Shown: one piece after another, positions 10,857 through 20,974 of the stretch
How positions within the stretch are numbered: the stretch's first letter is position 1
Layout of the letters: every line of letters starts with the position of its first letter
NCBI GenBank assembly: GCA_027924585.1
Contig: BSBM01000440.1
Span: 11,811,501-11,875,500 of the forward strand
Reading direction: 5' to 3'
Length of the DNA stretch: 64,000 bases
Origin: Larix kaempferi
Lineage: Eukaryota; Streptophyta; Pinopsida; Pinales; Pinaceae
Translations under genes and position numbers: made by a program
The notes under the pieces: model-generated
The model's input: only the letters and a program-made list of their open reading frames with translations
What the model was told of the DNA's origin: nothing
Databases searched by the model: none

Positions 10857-11690
10857 GAAAGAGGGGGTGTGGAAGACTCAAGGGAATTTTTGTTTAATAT
10901 TTGAGAAGAGGTGGGGAAGGATCAAGAGAATCTATAGTTAATATTTAATAGGGGTGGAAAAGGGTCAAGGGCTTAGAAGGATGTTGGAAGCTTGAGTGGG
11001 GAGAGATGAAGGGAATGAGAACATGATGGGCTACAGGGGGTGAAGGGAAGTGGAGCTTGAGAGCAGTATTAGGAGTATAATAGGTTCTAAGGTATAGGGT
11101 TAGAAGTTGAAAGTGATACTTGAGTGACAAGGGGGAATGGATGGAGGCAAGAGGGATGTGAGAGAGAAATAAAGAATACAAAGGGGGGGGACATAGAGCG
11201 AGGGAGGGAGAGGGACAATGGGGAGGAATGGATTTGGAGGGAGTGAGAAATAGATGGGGATAAAACGAAATAAAAATATAGGAAGGGAGGGACATAAAGT
11301 GTTGGTGGGAGACATGCAGGGAGTGGTGGCGATGGAGAGAGAGAGAGGGAGATTGATGGTTGGGGAGAGAGAGACTAGAGGGAGTTGTGAGCGACAAAGA
11401 AAGTGGGAGGTTGTGTGTGTGTGTGTGTGTGTGATAGGGAAGGAGGAATCAGTGGGGTGGCAGGGATGAAGATGGTGTAAGGGAGAGAAAGCGACATAGA
11501 GGGAGGGAGGTAAAGGGAGTGAGGGACATCACCAGGGACAGATATAGAGAAAGAGATAGGGAGGGAGGGATACAAGGTGAGATAGAGAAGGCAGGGGGGA
11601 GGGATAAAGGCACATAGGGTTTGTGATTAAGGGCAAACGAAGGGAGAGAGTTCTATAGGGACTTGGATATTTGCGAATATATACATAAGT
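10857..11690. repeat. Purine-rich (G/A) low-complexity tract
   Basis: The plus strand is almost all A and G for over 800 bases, with GAGAGAGG, GGGAGGGAGG and a (GT)n run at 11412-11431. Several segments recur on the far side of the CAT array: the piece at about 11590-11660 (GGCAGGGGGGAGGGATAAAG...CTATAGGG) matches 14223-14292. Long minus-strand frames here are Ser/Pro/Leu-rich low-complexity translations, not genes. Confidence 0.8.
11202..11223 (+). other. Potential G-quadruplex motif
   Basis: GGGAGGGAGAGGGACAATGG followed by GG gives four runs of at least three G with loops of 1, 3 and 5 bases. Eight more Gs lie just upstream at 11183-11190. Folding is not shown. Confidence 0.55.
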
Positions 11691-11696
11691 TGGATA

Positions 11697-12143
11697 CCCT
11701 CCTCGTCATCATCTTCATCACCATCACCATCTTCATCATCATCACCCTCATCATCATCATCAACATATTCATCATCATTGTCATCTCTAGGTTCCTCATC
11801 AACATCTCCATCATCATCATCTTCTTCATCCTTATCATCTTCATCATCTTCTTCATCCTTATCATCTTCATCATCATCTTCATCACCATCACCATCACCA
11901 TCATCATGAACATCTTCATCACCATAAACATCTTCATCATCATTGTCGTCTCCCCCTTCCTCATCAACATATCCATCATCATCATCATCATCACCGGCAC
12001 TATCATCATCAACATTTTCATCATCATCATCATCAACATCTTCATCATCATTTTCATCTCTAGGTTCTCCATCAACATCTCCATCAGCATCATATTCTTC
12101 ATCATCATCATCCTCATGACCATCATTGTCATCATCAACATCT

Positions 12144-12174
<31 letters not shown>

Positions 12175-12203
12175 CATCATCATATTCCTCATCAAATCAA
12201 CAT

Positions 12204-12240
<37 letters not shown>

Positions 12241-14132
12241 TTCTGAACATCATCTAAACATCACCATCACCATCATCATCAAAATCTTCATCGTCATCAC
12301 CATCACCATCACCATCTTCATCATCATTGTCATCTCTAGGTTCCCCATCAATATCAACATCTCCATCATCATCATCTTCTTCTTCATCATCATCATCTTC
12401 ATCACCATCATCTTCTTCTTCATCATCATCATCTTCATCACCATCATCAACATCTTCATCATCATCACCATCATCATCATCATCTTCCTTGAATCAGATC
12501 AACATCTCCATCATTTCGCCATCATCTTCATCATCATCATCATCATCTGAACACCACCATCACCATCATCATCAACATCTTCATCATCATTACCATCACC
12601 ATCATCAACAACATTTTCATTGTCATCACCATCATCATCATCATCATTGGCATTTGTAGGTTCCTCATCAACATCTCCATCATCATCATCTTCATCACCA
12701 TCATCATCAGCATCAACATCTTCATCATCATCACCATAATCATCATCTCCATCGTCATTAGATCAACATCTCCATCATCATCATCTTCTTCATCATCTTC
12801 ACCATCATCATCATCATCATCTTCATCGCCATCTCTATCATCTTCAACATCTCCATCATCATCACCATCACCATCATCATCATCTTCATGACCATAAACA
12901 TCTTCATCATCATTGTCATCTCCCCCTTCCTCATCAACATCTCCATCATCATCATCATCATCATCACCATCTGAACATCACCATCACCATCATCGTCAAC
13001 ATCTTCATCATCATCACCATCAACATCATCATCATCATCATCACCATCAACATCATCATCAAAATATTCATCGTCATCACCATCACCATCTTCATCATCA
13101 TTGTCATTTCTAGGTTCCCCATCAACACAACATCTCTATCATCATCATCTTCTTCATCATCATCATCTTCATCATCACCATCAACATCATCAACATCTTC
13201 ATCATCATCACCATCATCATCATCATCTTTCTCATCAGATCAACATCTCCATCATGTCACCATCATCTTCATCATCATCATCATCATCATCCGAACATCA
13301 CCATCACCATCATCATCAACATCTTCATCATCATTACCAGCACCATCATCAACAACATCTTCATCGTCATCACCATCATCATTGGCATCTGTAGGTTCCT
13401 CATCAACATCTCCATCATCATCATCTTAATCACCATCATCTTAATCACCATCATCATCATCATCATTGGCATCTGTAGGTTCCTCATCAACATATCCATC
13501 ATCGTCATCTTCTCCATCATCATCACCATCATGATATTCTGAACATCATCATGATCATCATCTAAACATCACCATCACCATCATCGTCAACATCTTCATC
13601 ATCATCACCATCAACATCATCATCAAAATCTTCATCGTCATCACCATCACCATCACCATCACCATCACCATCTTCATCATCATTGTCATCTCTAGGTTCC
13701 CCATCAACACAACATCTCCATCATCATCATCTTCTTCATCATCATCATCTTCATCACCATCATCGTCATCATCAACATCTTCATCATCATCACCATCATC
13801 ATCATCATCTTCCTCATCAGATCAACATCTCCATCATGTCACCATCATCTTCATCATCATCATCATCATCCTCCGAACATCACCATCACCATCATCATCA
13901 ACATCTTCATCATTATCACCATCATCTTCATCAACATCATCTTTATCATATTCATCTGCATCATGATCATCTTCATTGTCATCACCCTCCTCCTCATCGT
14001 CATCTTTATCATCTTCATCTGCATCATGATCATCTTCATTGTCATCACCCTCCTGCTCCTCATCATCTTTATCATCTTCATTTGCATCATGATCATCTTC
14101 ATTGTCAGCACCCTCCTCCTCATCATCATCTT
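11697..14132. repeat. 2.4-kb CAT/ATC microsatellite array with higher-order units
   Basis: Nearly the whole interval is CAT, CTT and CAC triplets. A marker phrase, CATCTCTAGGTTCC(T/C)CATC or close variants, recurs at about 11782, 12055, 12331, 12651, 13104, 13386, 13470 and 13687. So larger blocks (often 270-280 bp) were copied as units. Open frames on both strands encode His, Ser, Ile or Met runs and are translation artefacts of the triplets. The minus strand in one frame is Asp/Glu-rich. Confidence 0.92.
13937..14132. repeat. Three 63-bp repeats at the end of the CAT array
   Basis: GCATCATGATCATCTTCATT occurs at 13958, 14021 and 14084, giving an exact 63-bp period (21 codons). On the minus strand all three units stay open in one frame as acidic Asp/Glu-rich peptide. 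This tail is more complex than the rest of the array and could derive from an acidic coding tract, or simply from replicated triplets. Confidence 0.75.
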
Positions 14133-14159
14133 GTGCACTTATGCACTTAGGAATTAATG

Positions 14160-14470
14160 TTTAGAAGAGGTTCTAAAGGCCTTTATGGGGGAGGGGCTCT
14201 AGGAACAAGGTAAGACAGAGAGGGCAGGGGGGAGGGATAAAGGCGTAGATGGTTAGTGATTAAGGGAGAAGAAGGGAGAGATTGCTATAGGGAGGGATAA
14301 TGATGAAGATAAAGAGACGGTGGAGAGATGGAGAGTGGGGTGGTAGGGACATGGCTGGAGTAAGCGAGAGAAAGAAACATGTAGGGAGGGATGTAGGGAG
14401 AATGAGGGACATATATTTAGAAAGAGATAGGGTGTATCTAGGGATTATTGGGAGAGAGCTAGGGGGTATT
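14160..14470. repeat. Second purine-rich tract
   Basis: It is A/G-rich, with blocks copied from the tract before the CAT array (14223-14292 matches 11590-11660; GAGGGACATATAT...GAAAGAGATAGGG near 14402 matches GAGGGACATCACC...GAAAGAGATAGGG near 11521). The array is therefore bracketed by direct repeats. Confidence 0.75.
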
Positions 14471-14601
14471 AAACCATACAAAACATTTGTTCCCACACTA
14501 AAAACATTTGTTTTGTATGTAACCATATAAATTATTAGTTTTCTTTTGATTTTGTTCGTTTCCCTAGCCGTGCACCTAACCTATTTATTGTGCTTGACAT
14601 T

Positions 14602-14677
14602 ATTGCGTACGTGTTTTTGCACTACATATCGCGCACGTGTTTTTTCTTTATATAACGCGTGCGCATTTTGTAACTCC
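14602..14677 (+). promoter_or_regulatory. 26-bp CpG-rich repeat, cluster 2, upstream of transposase-like gene
   Basis: Units start at 14602, 14626 and 14652 (24- and 26-bp steps). The third unit, ATAACGCGTGCGCATTTTGT, matches ATAACGCGTACACATTTTGT in cluster 3 at 36192. It ends directly before a TATA-like box and about 480 bp before the first ATG of the transposase-like gene. I infer a promoter or transposase-binding array; no binding is shown. Confidence 0.6.
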
Positions 14678-14685
14678 ATAAATAG
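14678..14685 (+). promoter_or_regulatory. Possible TATA box of transposase-like gene
   Basis: ATAAATAG directly follows the CpG-rich repeats. Transcription would start near 14710, leaving a leader of roughly 440 bases. A splice-acceptor-like TTTTTTTAATGCAG lies at about 14809-14822, so the leader may be spliced. Confidence 0.4.
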
Positions 14686-15155
14686 TGGACTGTCCCTGTC
14701 CGAGAGCAATTTCACTCTGTTCGAGCCAAAACAACACTCCCACGATTTTTCGAACAGCACGAGCCCGCCATTGGAAATTCTCACACTCTACACCAACTCC
14801 ATCATTATTTTTTTAATGCAGGTGCAGCATTGAGGACATCTTTCATGGTTGCTCAGTGTGGTGTTGGGTTATATGACCATATTTGAAGAAGATAATCAAC
14901 AAGCTTGAAGAATCTCCAATTGAATAACACCAAAGATAAGGTCCTTGAAAGGTTCATTTTGCCTATATTTGAGGAGCACACAAGATAAGATATCAAGCTT
15001 CAAGACCATTTCATGGTGATGGTGGATATACACAAGTGTACAAGAGAATCAAAGAGCCCAAACAATTTATGATTTAACTTCCATTTGCTTATTATTGAAG
15101 AGCTTGTAATTGAGGAACAACAAAAACAAACTATATTGAATTGATCATTGTGGTG

Positions 15156-18100
15156 ATGGGGAATGCACGTAACCGAGTAAACAAATCAACAAGGAAGAAG
15201 AGACCTCAAGAAGTCATTGAAGAAGAGAAAGAAAAGAAAAGAATATACATGATGAATCGGAGGCTTTCATTGGAAACTAATCCAAATCCAATTGTAAAGG
15301 ATACCACGGTTCATCCTATTAATCCATGACAAGAGGGACCTTCAATTTTCACAATAGTTGTTGAACAAGCACCCCATGGAAGTAATCAAGAAGCAAAACG
15401 TAGGTGCTCATTAGGGGATGTTTCAATTCCCACTTCAAGTCAAAGTGATAAGTTACCATCTCAAGATGAAGCTCACGAAGAAACACAAAATTTGCTATCC
15501 GGATGTGGTTATACAAGCGATGAAGTCAGAGAGGCGTTGGACATTTTGCCTACTGTTGAAGAAGAGAATGTTATCCACACCATCGATGAAGATGTTGGAC
15601 TTCCACAAGGGGATGTTGGACTTCCACAGACCATCGATGAGGATGTTGGATTTCCACCATCCAACTACCAGGAAGAGAATGAAGGACACCAAGCTACTAC
15701 TGAAATGCCAGAGCGTCTTGGTGATGCGTTACATGGTACAATTCCAACCCCCTTACCTCCATTAGCAAGCACACGTCGAAGAACTCCGAAGCGTATACAA
15801 GTCGATGAAAGTCTCATTAATTCCATTGAAGGTATGCTATCTAAACGTAGTATTGCTTATCAAACTCAACATATACTTGATAAATATTTTGTTTTTAAAT
15901 GTGATGGAGATAAATGTAGATTATTTTTATCATTGTTAAAATCTAGGAGCATGAATGTTGTTAGGAAAATGTTAGGGATAAAGATGATAAAGAATTCTGA
16001 ACCAAGTTCTCATATAGTTAAAAGCCTAGTTGATGCATTTGGTAAAATTGGTAAGAACACACGTTCAAAGGACCACAATGCTGCTCGTCGTGTGTTGTCA
16101 CAAGCAATTGCAAATAAGAACACCAGGGCCCTTTGTATTCTCAGGCCTACATCCGAACTAGTTAATTTGAATGTAAAAACCCTCCGTAGGTATTCTATTA
16201 GAAGAGAACATCTTGACACAACCGATCAGACAGATTTTTGGGCCTTTGTTGGTCAGTTTCCACGTCGTGACATGAAGCTAGTTGATGCAGTAAAGGGACT
16301 AGTGCACAGTTTTTGGCATGATCACACAAGGCCTTCTTCAAACCGAAAGGATGTACTAAAACTGAGAAGGGGTTCAAAGGATCGTGAACCACATACTAAG
16401 CATCTTCTTGATATAAAACAGACAGAATTTTACGAGAAATTTAGGATTGAGCATAGACAATTGAACTTGGGGAAAATATATTTTGACAAATGTAAGCCAT
16501 GGTATGTTAGAATAAATACTCTTCGTAACACTTGTTGTTGTAGATACCATGTAGAATATGAATATTACTATGAAACATTTTTGTACATTCGTCGTGTGTT
16601 GCATATTAACCATGTGCAGGATTGCTCCATGACAATACCACCGACTTCATCAAGAGAATTCATTCATAGTATCATGTGCAATAGGCCTGAGGGGAAAACA
16701 TACTATGCAAAATCTTGTTTGGATGGAACATGCTCCAATTGTGCTGGAATGGCATTATTGAGCCAATGTATGCATGAGAATGGAGACAGTGAATTTGGGA
16801 AAATGGTTACAGACATGAAAAGTTTCAAATATATCAACTATGAAATAGTCCCAAGGAAAGAAAGCAAAAAAATACAATTGGTGATATCTCAGGTATGCAT
16901 TTATATCTATAAAATTATGTTGTAACGGTTACATTTCAATCCTTACTTACAACAAAAAACTGACATTGAGATCATTTTGTGTCACCAGGTACAAGTTAGT
17001 GACTTCATCAAGGAATTTATTGAAAAGACACATCAATATGTTCAGCATGTCCACGTGGTACGATGGTAGGATGAGAAGTTTAGAATATGCAGAGATACAT
17101 TTCCCCTTGGTACTATACTTTCAGTTGTTGATTTTGCCGAGAACTACACTCTGCAACCTCAAAATGAGATCCAAAGTCAGTATTATCACTTTGAGCAGGT
17201 TTCCTTAATGGTCCATATCACATATAGGCATGGACCAAATAGCACTGAAGAGCAAAGAGAAATTCTGAAGGAATATCACTTCTACATAAGTGATGATAGG
17301 TGCCACGACTTCCACTATGTACGTCATTGCTTCATCATGTTCTATGATCACTTGAAGGGAAGGAACATATAGATGGATCAACACTGGATTTGGTCTAATG
17401 GGTGTGCTGGTCAGTTCAAAAATGCACGCATATTTCAGTGGTTGTGTTCATTGCATAAAAACTACAAAGTGCCACATATGTGGAACTATTTTGAGACCGG
17501 GCATGGTAAAGGAGAGCATGATGGAGCTGGAGCATGTGTCAAAACATCCCTACGAAGAGAGGATTTGAAAGTATCTACAGAATCTACTATTCTAAATGCT
17601 CAATCTACAATCAGATGGTGCACGTCAGTAATGGGAGAGGAATCAACTATGCGAGTAGAATCCACAAGAAAGAGACATGTGGAGATATTTTTTTGGGAGG
17701 TGGTAGACATAGATCGTTCACATGCATGGGAATGCAAGACTATGTCTAGGACTCGTGGCTTTCATTCGATTCGAAGCTCTGATAACCCAGTATTTGAAAT
17801 TTGGACCAGAAAACTCGCTTGTTTTTGCCCGCCTTATTGTGATGGTGACTAGGATGGGTGTGAATCATTGGATTGGGTTGATGGATGGGATCGCATATCA
17901 CTTCCACTTGATTAGCGTGCAATTGTTGAGTTAACTCCGTTGGAAGAAGACCAATCATCTATTTCTGCAGATTTTGATCATGTCTCAGACCTTGTACAAC
18001 CCGGTATGATGCATTTCCTTAACATTTTTTGTTTGTTTACGTAGTCTTCAAATGCACATTAATGGCCTTGTATCGCACGAAAAATATTTTGATCATATAC

Positions 18101-18508
18101 CTACAATCATATAATGCAGGGCACATATACGTAGTAGTTTCCTCAAAAGATACTGAATGGGGTGATGATTACTGGTTGGCACGCTGTATAGATGGAAAGC
18201 AAACCCTCATTATGTCCATGACTGACGATGAAAACAACCACTTTCCAACTGGCTCTATGGTTGTTAAAGGTGAATACTTGACACGGGACATCAATGCAAG
18301 AAAGAAGGGTGGATATGTTTACAGGGATTACAAACTAGGTGCAAGTGTGTATCACTTTACCAACTTAATCATTGGCACAAACCTCCAGGTAGGAACAATG
18401 CCTAGTCGAAATACATCAAAGGTACGTTACTTCTTAACGGATACAGAGCACGAGAGACTAATGGAGACCATCAGTATAAGAGATGATCTGGAGGGCTTGG
18501 TTGTATGA
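15156..18508 (+). pseudogene. Decayed multi-exon DNA-transposase-like gene
   Basis: Three exons fit: 15156-16892, 16989-18003 and 18120-18508, with GT/AG introns of 96 and 116 bp. Together they give one continuous 1046-residue frame without any frameshift. The N-terminus is basic and disordered, with two repeats of EDVGLPQ-like sequence. A Cys-rich block, NTCCCRYH, lies near residue 455 and CLDGTCSNC near 525. The core has VVDFAENYTLQPQNEIQSQY (near 613), WSNGCAGQFKNA (near 715) and GHGKGEHDGAGACVK (near 748). I know these motifs from large families of transposase-like proteins in plants and animals but cannot assign a named superfamily. Five in-frame stops break it: TGA 15327 and TAG 17067, 17370, 17850 and 17913. 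The SDGC motif of relatives reads SNGC. Confidence 0.72.
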
Positions 18509-18905
18509 TAATAGGTGGGATCTAGTATGATGAGGTATGTTACATACTTTTAATACTATACTATTTATACTATTTGTAATTGAATATTGATATATGCTCA
18601 ATTTTCACATGTATGTTTCATATGAATATGTCAATTTTGTGTTCTTGATATGCCAAATTTACGTTTACGTTGTTTATAAATATGCCAAAAGTTCTCTTGT
18701 ATGTCAAGTTTATGAATATGTCATTTTTTACATATGATCAGTAAACCCTAAAATTATATTATGTTCATCATGTTGGTTATTGGCTTCACCCAACAAAATT
18801 AATTCAATTCATGCTCACTATATTAAACAATACACTTATATTAAATTTAATTCATGTCTTGTTAAATATTTCATAATGAATTAGCTATTTGAGAGCACCA
18901 CCTTA
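18509..18905. other. AT-rich 3' flank of transposase-like gene
   Basis: Several ATATGTCAATTTT or ATGCCAAATTT phrases recur loosely. No gene is seen. Confidence 0.5.
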
Positions 18906-18988
18906 GACCAAGCCATCATCATCAACATCTTCATCATCATCACCATCATCATCATCACCATCATCATCATCATGAAAATCTTCATCAT
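18906..18988. repeat. Short CAT/ATC microsatellite
   Basis: About 80 bases of the same triplet type and strand as the large array at 11.7-14.1 kb. It runs straight into the first satellite unit; the junction shares ATGGACCTGCAA with the satellite itself (18987 and 19014), suggesting a microhomology join. Confidence 0.85.
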
Positions 18989-20974
18989 GGACCTGCAAAA
19001 ACCTAGTTTCCAAGATGGACCTGCAAGGTGGTACATGGGCCACCGGGCCAGAGGGGAGGGGCACCCCTGGAACTATCCCGACGTGATGAATCCAACGGAG
19101 TCGACGGTTCGTCGATCCGAGCCACGGTCGTCATTATATGGCTCGTTTTGTCTCACATCCAAAAGGCCTTCAGGGACACTTGTTGGATACCTGCTGGGGG
19201 TATAGAACTCCAACTGTGCAACAAAACCGGGTTCCGGGGAGTCCTGCAGGTGTGTCTAGGCAGGTTCGGGCCGGGAACACTAGCCATACCCACCCGGTGG
19301 ATGATTTTCCAAAGTTGACCCCCGTGTGCAAAAATTGCACACTCCCACACTGAGAAAAACCCTAGTTTCCAAAATGGACCTGCAAGGTGGCACATGGGCC
19401 ATCGGGCCGGAGGGGAGGGGCACCCCTGGCACTATCCCGGCATGCTGAATCCAACGGAGTCGATGGTTCATCGATCCGAGCCACGGTCGTCATTCTATGG
19501 CTCATTCCGTCTCGCACCCAAAAGTCCTTCAGGGACACTTGCTGGATACCTACCGGGGGCATAGAATTCCAACCGTGCAACAAAAATGGGTTCCGGGGAG
19601 TCCTACAGGTTTGTATAGGCAGGTTCAGGCTGGGAACACTAGCCATACCCGCCTGGTGGATGATTTTCCAAAGTTGACCCCCGTGTGCAAAAATTGCACA
19701 CTTCCACACCGAGCAAAACCCTAGTTTTCAAGATGGACCTGCAAGGTGACACATGGGCCATTGGGCCGGACGGGAGGGGCACCCCTGGCACTATCCCAGC
19801 GTTCTGAATCCAACAGATTCGATGGTTCATCGATCCGAGCCACGATCGTCATTATATGGCTCGTTCTGTCTCGCATCCAAAAGGCCTTCACGGACACTTG
19901 TTGGATACCTACCAGGGGAATTGAACTCCAACCGTGCAACAAAACTGGGTATGGGGAGTCTTGTAGGTGTTTCTAGGAAGGTTCGGGCTAGGAACACTAG
20001 CCATACCCGCCCGGTGGATGATTTTCCAAAGTTGACCCCCGTGTGCAAAAATTGCACACTCCCACACTGAGCAAAACCCTAGTTTCCAAGATGGACCTGC
20101 AAGGTGGCACATGGGCCATCGGGCCGGAGGGGAGGGGAACCCCTGGCACTATCCCGGCGTGCTGAATCCAATGGAGTCGACGGTTCGTTGATCCGAGCCA
20201 CATTCGTCATTCTATGGCTCGTTCCATCTCGCATCCAAAAGGCCTTCAGGGACACTAGCTGGATACCTGCCGGGGGCATAGAACTCCAACCGTGCAACAA
20301 AACCGGGTTCCGCGGAGTCCTGCAGGTGTGTCCCGGTGTGTTGAATCCAACGAAGTTGACGGTTTGTCAATCCGAGCCACAGTCTTCATTCTATGGCTTG
20401 TCCCATCTCACTGCCAAAAGGCCTTTAGGGACACATGTTGGATACCTGCCGAGGGCATAGAACTCCAACCGTGCAACAAAACTGAGTTCCGGGGAGTCCT
20501 ACAGGTGTGTCTAGGCAGGTTCGGGCTGGGAGCACTAGCCATACCCGCCCGGTGGATGATTTTCCAAAGTTCACCCCCGTGTGCAAAAATTGCACACTCC
20601 CACACTGAGCAAAACCCTAGTTTCCAAGATGGACCTGCAAGGTGACACATGGGCCACCGTGCCGGAGGGGAGGGGCACCCCTGGCATTATCCCAGTGTGC
20701 TGAATCCAACGGAGTCGACGGTTCATCGATTCGAGCCACGGTCTTCATTCTATGGCTCGTCCCGTCTCGCTGCAGGAAGGCCTTCAGGGACACCTGTTGG
20801 ATACCTGCCGGGGGCATAGAACTCCAACCGTGCAACAAAACCGGGTTTCGGGGATTCCTGCAGGTGTGTCTAGGCAGGTTCAGGCTGGGAACACTAGCCA
20901 TACCTGCCCGATGGATGATTTTCCAAAGTTGACCCCTGTGTGCAAAAATTGCACACTCCCACACTGAGCAAAAC
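18989..20974. repeat. Satellite A, 359-bp tandem array
   Basis: The phrase CCTAGTTT starts at 19002, 19361, 19720, 20078, 20616 and then 20975, giving periods of 359, 359, 358, 538 and 359. Each unit contains GACGGTTCGTCGATCCGAGC, CTTCAGGGACAC and AAATTGCACACTCCCACACT. Copies are about as alike as recently homogenised satellite units. The period is not a multiple of three, so open frames shift from copy to copy and are not genes. Confidence 0.93.
20152..20509. repeat. 179-bp half-unit duplication inside satellite A
   Basis: TCCCGG(C/T)GTG(C/T)TGAATCCAA occurs at 20152 and again at 20331, 179 bases later, so one unit is 1.5 units long (538 bp). The join falls at GTGTGTC|CCGG. The added length is almost exactly half of 359. 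Confidence 0.85.

Noticed and set aside
10945-11575. A 150-codon minus-strand frame rich in Ser, Pro and Leu
   Set aside because: It is the complement of a purine-rich low-complexity tract; composition alone explains the lack of stops.
11663-13394. Long open frames of His, Ser, Ile or Met runs on both strands
   Set aside because: They are translations of CAT/ATC triplets in different frames. No start context, domain or complexity supports coding.
11697-14132. CRISPR-like regularly spaced repeats
   Set aside because: Spacers and repeats are the same CAT triplets. The sequence is eukaryotic, with introns and LTR elements; there are no unique spacers.
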